Shown: positions 1 through 4,781 of the stretch, in pieces | Layout: every line of letters starts with the position of its first letter | Numbering within the stretch: position 1 is the first letter of the stretch | Source: Oscillospiraceae bacterium | Lineage (GTDB): Bacteria; Bacillota; Clostridia; Oscillospirales; Acutalibacteraceae | Direction: 5' to 3' | Length of the DNA: 8,702 bases | Assembly (NCBI GenBank): GCA_902774165.1 | Contig: CACYHJ010000081.1 | Coordinates: forward strand, 1 to 8,702 | Position numbers and translations under genes: made by a program | The notes under the pieces: generated by a model | The model's database searches: none | The model's input: only the letters and a program-made list of their open reading frames with translations | What the model was told of the DNA's origin: nothing

Positions 1-1
1 C

Positions 2-817
2 GACGTCGTCACGGTGGGCGCCACCATGAACGACATGCTCGCGTCGGTGCTTGCCGAGGGGCAGACCGTGATCGAAAACGCGGCGAAGGAGCCGCATATC
101 GTCGATCTTGCGAACTTCCTGAACCTGATGGGCGCGGATGTTCGCGGCGCCGGTACCGATACCATCAAGATCCGCGGCGTGAAAAAACTGCATGGCTGCG
201 ATTATTCCATCATTCCCGACCAGATCGAGGCGGGCACCTATATGGTCATGGCGGCTGCCGCGGGCGGTGACGTCATGATCAGAAACGTGATCCCGAAGCA
301 CCTTGAATCCATCACTGCGAAGCTCGTCGAGTGCGGCGCGACGGTGGAGGAGTTTGAGGACAGCGTGCGGGTGGCGTCTGACGGCAGACTTACGAAGTGC
401 AACGTCAAAACCATGCCGCATCCCGGCTTCCCGACGGATATGCAGCCGCAGATCTCCACGCTGCTCTCCGTTTGCGAGGGCACGAGCATCGTCTCCGAGA
501 GCATCTGGGATAACCGGTTCCGCTACGTCGAGCAGCTGCTGCGCATGGGCGCTTCGATCCATGTGGAGGGCAAGGCGGCGATCATTGAAGGCGTATCTCA
601 GTTGAAAGGCGCGCCCGTGCGGGCGGACGATCTTCGCGCCGGCGCGGCGATGCTGATCGCCGGTCTGATCGCGAAGGGCACTACCGAGATCGAGAACATT
701 CATCTGATCGAGCGCGGCTATGAGCATGTGACCGAAAAGCTGACCGCGATCGGCGCCCGGATCCAGCGCGTCAGGTTTGCAGACGACGCAGCGGTCCCCA
801 TCGAATCTGTCGGCTGA
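2..817 (+). CDS. murA: UDP-N-acetylglucosamine 1-carboxyvinyltransferase, C-terminal part (5' end outside window)
   Basis: MurA transfers enolpyruvate from phosphoenolpyruvate to UDP-GlcNAc, the first committed cytoplasmic step of peptidoglycan synthesis. The reading frame is open from the window edge, giving about 271 residues of an enzyme usually near 420, so roughly the first 150 residues, including the region of the PEP-reactive Cys, lie outside. Visible family blocks in order are VTVGATMN, VIENAAKEPHIVDLANFLN, GAGTDTIKI, IPDQIEAGTYM, the active-site HPGFPTDMQ (Asp codon at 437-439), DLRAGAAMLIAGL and the closing ERGYEHVTEKLTAIGARI. The gene ends in tandem stops (TGA TAA) followed by a hairpin. 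Firmicutes often carry two murA paralogues; which one this is cannot be told from the C-terminal part. No frame break was seen. Confidence 0.96.
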   Translation, partial: DVVTVGATMNDMLASVLAEGQTVIENAAKEPHIVDLANFLNLMGADVRGAGTDTIKIRGVKKLHGCDYSIIPDQIEAGTYMVMAAAAGGDVMIRNVIPKHLESITAKLVECGATVEEFEDSVRVASDGRLTKCNVKTMPHPGFPTDMQPQISTLLSVCEGTSIVSESIWDNRFRYVEQLLRMGASIHVEGKAAIIEGVSQLKGAPVRADDLRAGAAMLIAGLIAKGTTEIENIHLIERGYEHVTEKLTAIGARIQRVRFADDAAVPIESVG

Positions 818-831
818 TAACAACGGATCGG

Positions 832-863
832 AACATGCGCCTGCAATCGGCGCATGTTTCATT
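832..863 (+). terminator. Intrinsic terminator-like hairpin after murA
   Basis: A perfect 10-bp stem (832-841 with 849-858) encloses a 7-nt loop, 14 nt after the murA stop codon. The following tract TCATT is only weakly U-rich, so termination may be partial and some transcription could continue into the tRNA gene just downstream. Confidence 0.65.
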
Positions 864-876
864 CGAATAACGAGAA

Positions 877-951
877 GCCTCCTTAGTTAAATGGATATAA
901 TAAACCCCTCCTAAGGGTTAGTTGTGGGTTCGATTCCCGCAGGGGGTGCCA
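877..951 (+). tRNA. tRNA-Arg, anticodon CCT (reads AGG), CCA encoded
   Basis: The sequence folds into a full cloverleaf. The acceptor stem pairs 877-883 with 941-947, with G-U pairs at positions 1 and 4. The D arm is 886-901 with the conserved GG at 893-894. The anticodon stem pairs 903-907 with 915-919 and closes loop CTCCTAA, giving anticodon CCT. There is a 4-nt variable loop, and a T arm pairs 924-928 with 936-940 around TTCGATT. Discriminator G948 is followed by encoded CCA (949-951). The 5' end lies 18 nt after the murA terminator region and no clear own promoter is visible, so it may depend on read-through. The last 19 nt recur exactly at 1306-1324. Confidence 0.95.
933..951 (+). repeat. 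19-bp direct repeat, copy 1 (3' end of tRNA-Arg; att-like)
   Basis: ATTCCCGCAGGGGGTGCCA runs from within the T loop through the acceptor 3' strand to the CCA. The same 19 bases occur in the same orientation at 1306-1324. Duplication of a tRNA 3' end of this length is the typical footprint of site-specific integration by a tyrosine recombinase, where the tRNA-side copy keeps the gene intact. Confidence 0.85.
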
Positions 952-983
952 GAAAAACCGTTGCCGCAGGCGACGGTTTTTCT
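951..983 (+). terminator. Intrinsic terminator of the tRNA-Arg gene
   Basis: A long stem starts at the final A of the CCA: 951-961 pairs with 973-983 (AGAAAAACCGT with its complement), and four further pairs (962-965 with 969-972, one G-U) close a 3-nt loop. The 3' arm contains the T-run at 977-981. The T-run sits inside the stem rather than after it, as in many A-tract/T-tract terminators. Confidence 0.75.
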
Positions 984-1305
984 GTTGCAGCCCCCGGGAA
1001 TCGAACAAGGAGGGAGCAAGCGAAGCGCAGCGGAAGGGGCTGTCGCATTAAGCGCAGATCAAAAAAGAATGGGACCATGGAGGAATCACAACCTGAAATT
1101 CTTGTCTGATTCGTTGTGGATCAGGATAAAAAGAACAAGGATGCGCTTCGCGCCTGATTCTAGTTCTTTTTCAGACGTTTTTTCGTCCTTGACGTACCTC
1201 GTACGCCTGGCGGACGAAGAAAACGCCTTCTGCATCTTAATGCAACAACCCCGCCGACGGGGCAACGAGCGGAGCGAGGCGATAGGCGCGGGCAGCGCCG
1301 GACAC
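952..1305. other. Hairpin-rich 354-bp segment bounded by tRNA 3'-end repeats; no credible gene
   Basis: This stretch follows the tRNA-Arg gene and ends just before the second copy of its last 19 bases. It contains a series of inverted repeats: the tRNA terminator; CAGCCCC/GGGGCTG (988-994 with 1036-1042); the large hairpins at 1128-1225; TGCAT/ATGCA (1231-1235 with 1240-1244); CCCCG/CGGGG (1249-1253 with 1258-1262); and GGCGC/GCGCC (1285-1289 with 1295-1299). It also holds a 12-nt inverted copy of the tRNA T arm (995-1006 against 928-939). Open frames cross it on both strands (922-1332 plus; 1086-1325 minus, 79 codons), but they run through tRNA sequence or hairpins, have no good ribosome site, and match no family I know. 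It could be a small non-autonomous element, a remnant of an integrated element without its integrase, or a dispersed structured repeat. Confidence 0.5.
1128..1225. other. Two adjacent large hairpins within the tRNA-bounded segment
   Basis: Hairpin A pairs AAAAAGAAC (1128-1136) with GTTCTTTTT (1163-1171) and holds an inner GCGC-TTC-GCGC hairpin (1143-1153). Hairpin B, four bases later, pairs 1176-1188 with 1212-1225 (13 pairs with one G-U and one bulged A) and holds an inner CGTAC-CTC-GTACG hairpin (1193-1205). Both are therefore stems with a second hairpin nested in the loop. Either strand of each could fold. The function is unknown: candidates are a structured non-coding RNA, paired terminators, or palindromic repeat-element ends. 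Confidence 0.55.
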
Positions 1306-1324
1306 ATTCCCGCAGGGGGTGCCA
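1306..1324 (+). repeat. 19-bp direct repeat, copy 2 (tRNA-Arg 3' end duplicate; att-like)
   Basis: An exact copy of 933-951, without the rest of a tRNA upstream: the bases before it do not match the T-stem 5' strand, so this is not a second tRNA gene. It is followed at once by six Ts (1325-1330), which would fit the terminator tract of the tRNA gene before the intervening segment arrived. Confidence 0.85.
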
Positions 1325-1461
1325 TTTTTTGAACGATGTGTTTTGCTTCCGCGGAACGTGATGTCTGATTCGCAAGTGATTTGCCTTTCCGGTGTGATGT
1401 GCGCCATCTGCACGCGAGCGGGGTCCGTCACATCTCTGAGAACCCGAGGAACGACATCACT

Positions 1462-1479
1462 TTTGCCGCTTGCGGCAAA
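1462..1479. promoter_or_regulatory. Perfect inverted repeat just upstream of the HD-gene promoter
   Basis: TTTGCCG (1462-1468) and CGGCAAA (1473-1479) flank a 4-nt centre and end 8 nt before the -35 box. No T-run follows on either strand, so it is unlikely to be a terminator. It may be a regulator site for the HD-domain gene, but the position is the only support. Confidence 0.3.
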
Positions 1480-1487
1480 TCCATCCC

Positions 1488-1516
1488 TTGCGTCTGTATT
1501 GCGGATATGTTATAAT
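1488..1516 (+). promoter_or_regulatory. Sigma-A type promoter for the HD-domain gene (extended -10)
   Basis: A perfect TATAAT lies at 1511-1516 with an upstream TG (1508-1509), making an extended -10. A weak -35 (TTGCGT, 1488-1493) sits 17 nt away. The expected start near 1523 gives a leader of about 65 nt that ends in a good ribosome site (AGAGGGA, 1574-1580). Confidence 0.7.
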
Positions 1517-1589
1517 GTCAGACGGAACCGACAAGCAAATCGGACAGACGCGGCGGTGCATTGTTAAAACAAAAGAGGGATCTGAAAAA

Positions 1590-2198
1590 ATGAAACTGAC
1601 AAGAGAACAGGCGTACAATCTTCTGACCGAGGGGCTGGACGCTCCCGAGACAATCGGCTACGTCACCCACTGCCGGTATGTGGGGAATCTTGCCGGCATG
1701 ATCGCCCGGGAGATGGGGCTGGACCCCGAGTACGCGGCGGCGCTGGGCTATCTTCATGATATCGGCCGCAAGGTCGATTCGGACAACCACGCGTACGCGG
1801 GGTACCGGTTCCTGAAGGAAAAGGGGTATGAGGAATACGCCTTCATCTGCCTGACCCACTCGTTCCTGAACAACGATATGGAATACACCTGCGGCAGGCT
1901 GCTCTCTCCCGAAAGCAAAGGGTACGATGAGGTGCGCTCGTTTGTGGAAGCCCATCAGAACACGGATTATGACCGCATCATCCAGACCTGCGACCTGCTC
2001 TGCCTGCACACCGGCGGCACGACGCTGGAGGCGCGCATCGACGATATCGAAGCCCGCAAGGGGACCCACGCGAAATCCGGCGCCCACAGGGCCGCCGCGA
2101 TCGCCCAGAAGGCGCGGATCGAAGAGGCGATCGGGCATTCGATTTATGATTTTTACGATGCGCTGAATGATCCCCCGGCGGCGCGGGGGAGAAAATAA
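1590..2198 (+). CDS. HD-domain protein, putative metal-dependent phosphohydrolase
   Basis: A 202-residue soluble protein of the HD superfamily, whose members are mostly metal-dependent phosphohydrolases acting on nucleotides or phosphodiesters. Visible metal-ligand candidates in family order are His27 (YVTHCR), His56-Asp57 (YLHDIGRK) and Asp135 (QTCDLL). His67 and His90 could help bind metal or phosphate. The small size and lack of any fused domain give no substrate. The frame stays open about 40 codons further upstream, but the ATG at 1590 is chosen because AGAGGGA precedes it by 9 nt and the promoter lies at 1488-1516. It appears monocistronic, between its own promoter and the terminator at 2242-2286. 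The last codons contain a small GC hairpin (2171-2190). The fold is confident; the substrate is unknown. Confidence 0.88.
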   Translation: MKLTREQAYNLLTEGLDAPETIGYVTHCRYVGNLAGMIAREMGLDPEYAAALGYLHDIGRKVDSDNHAYAGYRFLKEKGYEEYAFICLTHSFLNNDMEYTCGRLLSPESKGYDEVRSFVEAHQNTDYDRIIQTCDLLCLHTGGTTLEARIDDIEARKGTHAKSGAHRAAAIAQKARIEEAIGHSIYDFYDALNDPPAARGRK

Positions 2199-2241
2199 GG
2201 GAAAGGAATCCGGTCGGAGGATTTCCTCCGTCGAACCGACG

Positions 2242-2286
2242 AAAAAACCGGCGCTCCGCCGAAGGGCGGAACGCCGGGTGCGTTTT
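2242..2286. terminator. Bidirectional intrinsic terminator between convergent genes
   Basis: The stem pairs 2248-2260 with 2265-2277 (12 pairs, one C-A mismatch) around loop GAAG. On the minus strand it is followed directly by six Ts (complement of 2242-2247), a strong terminator for the lipoprotein operon. On the plus strand a TTTT tract comes only after five other bases (2283-2286), so it is weaker for the HD gene. A further inverted repeat, CGGAGGA/TCCTCCG, lies just before it near 2215-2231. Confidence 0.85.
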
Positions 2287-2300
2287 CTTATGCGGTGCAA

Positions 2301-2498
2301 TTATTTCAGCAGGTAAACGTCGCACGAATCATCGCTTTTTGCGTAGACGTACAGACCGGTGCTGAGATCGCCCTGGACGTCGTATCTGCTGTATCCGGAA
2401 AGGATAGCCTCGCCCGTCACGGCGTCGAACAGGTTTTCAGTGAAATTGAGTGATGCGACATGCGTTCCCGCCGCATTCGGGCTTATAATCATTATCAT
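2301..2498 (-). pseudogene. Duplicated C-terminal module of the neighbouring lipoprotein (gene fragment)
   Basis: This 65-codon frame matches the last 62 residues of the lipoprotein encoded just upstream. From the SP at its residue 7 onward it aligns without gaps for 49 positions (about 20 identities by eye), with shared landmarks VTGE, GY, YxYAK and a final D-Y. It has no signal peptide. Its ATG overlaps the lipoprotein stop (ATGA), in the -1 frame relative to it, and no Shine-Dalgarno precedes it. It could be a dead remnant of a tandem paralogue, a small protein made by stop-start coupling, or a C-terminal extension reached by -1 frameshifting. A strong minus-strand terminator follows 24 nt later, so it is probably part of the same mRNA. 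Confidence 0.7.
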
Positions 2499-3997
2499 AA
2501 TTCTACACGGTAAATATCATATTCTTGATATGAAATTTTTGCGTAGATATAATAGCCGTCGACGAAATTGCCGTAGATTTCGTAGTCATCGTAGCCGGTG
2601 AGAACGGTCTCGCCCGTCACGGTATCAATCAGGTCTTTATTGTCAGTGGCTCTTGTTACGACCAGACCGCCGCCGATCGGGGAACCGCTGATGGTGAAAT
2701 CTTTATCTTTCCAGCTATAATAAGACTTATCGCGTTTGATCACATATTGACCGTTTTGGTCAACGCTCACATCGTCGGTGACCGGTATTTTGAAAATGTC
2801 CGCTCCGTCGTTTCCGATCGCCTGGATTTCATCATCGCTCCAGATGATAACCCCTAAACGGCGGAATCCGTCATAATTCCAATGTAAATCCTTGTCCTCA
2901 TCGAAATCGGTGATTTTCTTACCGTCGTAATCGTAGAAATTATTCCCTGATGTGAGAAACGGTCCGACGGCAGTAATGTTGTGGTCGAATTGAGCGGAGG
3001 CGATCTGCCCGGAATGGTCGACAAGAAAGTATTTTAAAGAGCCGTCTATGTTTTTATTGCCGACGAAATATTGTCCGATCGTGTCGTGTCCGCTCAAAAT
3101 GCTGAAATCATCCTTTTTGTAGGTGAAAAGCTCTTTGCCGCTCGATGTGTAAACGGTGTACTTTTCATCGGCCTTTAGGACATAACAACCGTCTTTAAGA
3201 ATGGTAGCGCCTTTGGGGATTTCATTGCCGTCTGCAGTGATTCTGACCGTGGTTCTGTCATCCAGAACACATTCCATAACGTCGCCGTATTGATGCTGAA
3301 CATAACGATTCGTTCCGGTGACGCCGTCCAGTTTTTTCCCGGTTTTCATATCATAGATATACCACTTGCCGGAATAGAGCGTATCGTCATCGCTTGCGAA
3401 GATCGCAAACTGACGGTCGGTTACGGCGAAAAGCGCGTCGTCCTTGGAATCCGTTAATGAGGTTACCTCAATCGCCTGTACAAAGCGGTCGCCGATGACG
3501 TCAAACGTGGCATAATGATCGGATATGACGGCATTCCCTTCCGTATCAAGCAGAACGGCGGAATTCAGGCCGTCAAAATCTTTCTTATCGTTCGCCCGGT
3601 CTGTGTAAGCAATGAAATAAGTGCCTTTAGGTCTTATGTGCGTATATATAGCACCGGTATCCTTTTTTCCGTCAAGCGTCATGACACCGTAAAGGTCGGC
3701 GTCGTTTTTGTAATAGACCCCGTAGCTTCCCTGTATGATGCTGTGGTCAATTGAGCCGATCTTTTCCACGCTGAACCCCGCATTGCTCATATCAAACGGC
3801 TCCAGGGGTTTCTCTTCCGTCTGTTCTGTCTCTTCCGGCTCTTCCTCCCGCGCGTCCTGCGTCACGTCCTGAGTCGGCGACCCGTCCGCGGGGGGCGTGT
3901 CGGTGTTTCCGCCTTTGCCGCAGCCGCTGAGCGCCGTCGAAACGAACATCAGCAGCGCAAGCGCGGCGGAGATCACAAGCGTTCTTTTTTTCTTCAT
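2495..3997 (-). CDS. Putative lipoprotein with repeated beta-rich modules, function unknown
   Basis: A 500-residue exported lipoprotein. The N-terminus has Lys/Arg at residues 2-5, a hydrophobic stretch (about 7-22) and lipobox LSGC with the lipidated Cys26. An acidic, Pro/Thr-rich linker (about 27-68) would span the envelope. The rest is rich in Tyr, Asp and Gly and repeats a loose pattern in which a D-x-(T)G-type turn precedes a Tyr-rich strand, for example LLDTEGN, YDYDGKK and DTVTGE. This resembles divergent WG-type repeat or propeller-like surface proteins, but no specific family is certain. The frame is open upstream, but the start at 3997 is preceded by AGGAGG (4005-4010, 7 nt spacing) and begins the signal peptide. 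It is the second gene of an operon, 25 nt after the two-helix membrane protein. Base composition is visibly lower in GC than its flanks, which may indicate acquisition. Confidence 0.85.
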   Translation of the reverse strand: MKKKRTLVISAALALLMFVSTALSGCGKGGNTDTPPADGSPTQDVTQDAREEEPEETEQTEEKPLEPFDMSNAGFSVEKIGSIDHSIIQGSYGVYYKNDADLYGVMTLDGKKDTGAIYTHIRPKGTYFIAYTDRANDKKDFDGLNSAVLLDTEGNAVISDHYATFDVIGDRFVQAIEVTSLTDSKDDALFAVTDRQFAIFASDDDTLYSGKWYIYDMKTGKKLDGVTGTNRYVQHQYGDVMECVLDDRTTVRITADGNEIPKGATILKDGCYVLKADEKYTVYTSSGKELFTYKKDDFSILSGHDTIGQYFVGNKNIDGSLKYFLVDHSGQIASAQFDHNITAVGPFLTSGNNFYDYDGKKITDFDEDKDLHWNYDGFRRLGVIIWSDDEIQAIGNDGADIFKIPVTDDVSVDQNGQYVIKRDKSYYSWKDKDFTISGSPIGGGLVVTRATDNKDLIDTVTGETVLTGYDDYEIYGNFVDGYYIYAKISYQEYDIYRVEL

Positions 3998-4022
3998 GGT
4001 GAATCCTCCTGAATGAATATTT

Positions 4023-4469
4023 TTATCCGACAAACCGCCGGACGTCGACGTAATACTGCTGCGGGTCCTGCCGGGACACGTACACCGTGACGGCTTCTCC
4101 CTCGAGGGTGGACGGCAGCCGCTGCAGGATATTTTCGCTGACAAATACCCGCTCAGCGCCGGTCTGATCCCTGCCCTCGCAGACAATGCGATAGGGGTTC
4201 TGCATGTTGACGGTGACCGCGTTGTTTACCTCGATATTGCGAATCACCGCGTCAATGCGGTAGCCGTCGGCAATCAGCGCCTCGCGGGCCTTCGCCTTGC
4301 GGGAAATAACCGCCAGCGGGATTATTCCCACCGCAAGGAAGATCGCGCCCAACGCGCAGCCGATCAGCGCGAAGGGGGTGACGAAAATCCCGACCGCAAG
4401 AAAGACGGCAAAGGCGATGCCGCCGAGGATCGTAAATACGAGGAAAAACGGCTTGAGTTGTTTTGACAT
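4023..4469 (-). CDS. Two-helix membrane protein with a DUF3592-like C-terminal domain
   Basis: A 148-residue membrane protein. Two hydrophobic helices (about residues 8-30 and 33-55) form a hairpin and are followed by a basic stretch (SRKAKAR). A roughly 80-residue soluble domain follows (GYRIDAVIRNIE, PYRIVCEGRD, GEAVTVYVSRQDPQQYYVD). The pattern of a short variable strand, a 'P-Y-x-I' strand, then 'V-x-VYV-x-x-x-D-P' near the end resembles DUF3592-type domains; this is by eye only. The basic stretch suggests the domain is cytoplasmic. The chosen ATG at 4469 has GGAGG 7 nt upstream (4477-4481). An extended start would place the promoter's -10 inside the gene. It is the first gene of the operon with the lipoprotein, so the two may act together in the envelope. 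Confidence 0.85.
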   Translation of the reverse strand: MSKQLKPFFLVFTILGGIAFAVFLAVGIFVTPFALIGCALGAIFLAVGIIPLAVISRKAKAREALIADGYRIDAVIRNIEVNNAVTVNMQNPYRIVCEGRDQTGAERVFVSENILQRLPSTLEGEAVTVYVSRQDPQQYYVDVRRFVG

Positions 4470-4541
4470 GATGATACCTCCGGATTCTGTCGGCGGCGCA
4501 GCCGCGATTTTCGGGAGGCGCGCGCCGTAAATGATATTTTT

Positions 4542-4570
4542 ATAGTATAATATCATATTGATATTGTCAA
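4542..4570 (-). promoter_or_regulatory. Promoter of the membrane-protein/lipoprotein operon
   Basis: On the minus strand a perfect -35 TTGACA (4565-4570) is followed, after 17 nt, by TACTAT (4542-4547); TATACT at 4544-4549 with a 15-nt spacer is an alternative. The spacer is filled by the palindrome at 4549-4565. The leader would be about 65 nt and contains GC-rich hairpins (for example GCGGC-TGC-GCCGC) before the ribosome site. Confidence 0.7.
4549..4565. promoter_or_regulatory. Putative operator: perfect 17-bp palindrome in the promoter spacer
   Basis: AATATCA-TAT-TGATATT (7-3-7) lies exactly between the -35 and -10 boxes, where a bound repressor would block RNA polymerase. A third half-site TGATATT occurs at 4532-4538, around the likely transcription start. 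The AT-rich background raises the chance of coincidence. Confidence 0.45.
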
Positions 4571-4643
4571 TTCAAAAAAACAGAAACCCGCGTGAGCGGT
4601 CGCGCAGCAGGGACTGAACGGTTTTTGATAGATAAAAATTAAC

Positions 4644-4661
4644 AATATATTCATAGATATT
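4644..4661. promoter_or_regulatory. Second, imperfect palindrome resembling the operator at 4549-4565
   Basis: AATATAT-TCAT-AGATATT (7-4-7, one mismatch) shares the AATAT/ATATT arms of the operator-like palindrome. It lies about 30 nt upstream of the polymerase gene's -35 box, within the AT-rich stretch 4620-4672. The centres of the two palindromes are about 95 bp apart, close to nine helical turns. Confidence 0.3.
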
Positions 4662-4692
4662 TCACTATTTCCCGACGGTTCAAGGATGCGGC

Positions 4693-4722
4693 TTGCAATC
4701 GGGCGGCGATCTGTGCTATGAT
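4693..4722 (+). promoter_or_regulatory. Promoter of the Y-family polymerase operon
   Basis: TTGCAA (4693-4698) and TATGAT (4717-4722) are 18 nt apart, with TG at 4714-4715 giving an extended -10. The AT-rich block at 4620-4672 may help as an upstream element. I found no match to the Gram-positive LexA box (GAAC-N4-GTTC) around it. Confidence 0.7.
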
Positions 4723-4781
4723 AGTGTCAGCCGGACAAAAGCCGACCGGGACGGAAGCAGACGGAGAAAGGAGGCGCGCCG

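Noticed and set aside
988..1320. CRISPR-like array.
   Set aside because: The repeats here are inverted, unequal and not regularly spaced; no direct-repeat/spacer pattern exists.
1086..1325. 79-codon minus-strand frame over the hairpin segment.
   Set aside because: Its start codon lies in the reversed tRNA-end repeat, there is no Shine-Dalgarno, and most of it is hairpin arms. Conservation across copies of the segment could reopen the question.
922..1332. Plus-strand frame through the tRNA 3' half and the hairpin segment.
   Set aside because: It begins inside the tRNA gene, crosses its terminator and has no ribosome site; its translation reflects structured DNA rather than a protein family.
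1518..2300. Long minus-strand frame opposite the HD-domain gene.
   Set aside because: Antisense shadow of a strongly supported gene, with low-complexity Arg-rich composition and no start signals.
4574..4620. Possible minus-strand terminator (CGCG hairpin followed by seven Ts) upstream of the membrane-protein promoter.
   Set aside because: The stem is only about four pairs with a poor loop, and the T-run is separated from it by several bases.
4600..4781. LexA box in the polymerase promoter region (GAACGG near 4616 and GGTTC near 4677).
   Set aside because: The half-sites are not arranged as GAAC-N4-GTTC; they are about 60 bp apart.
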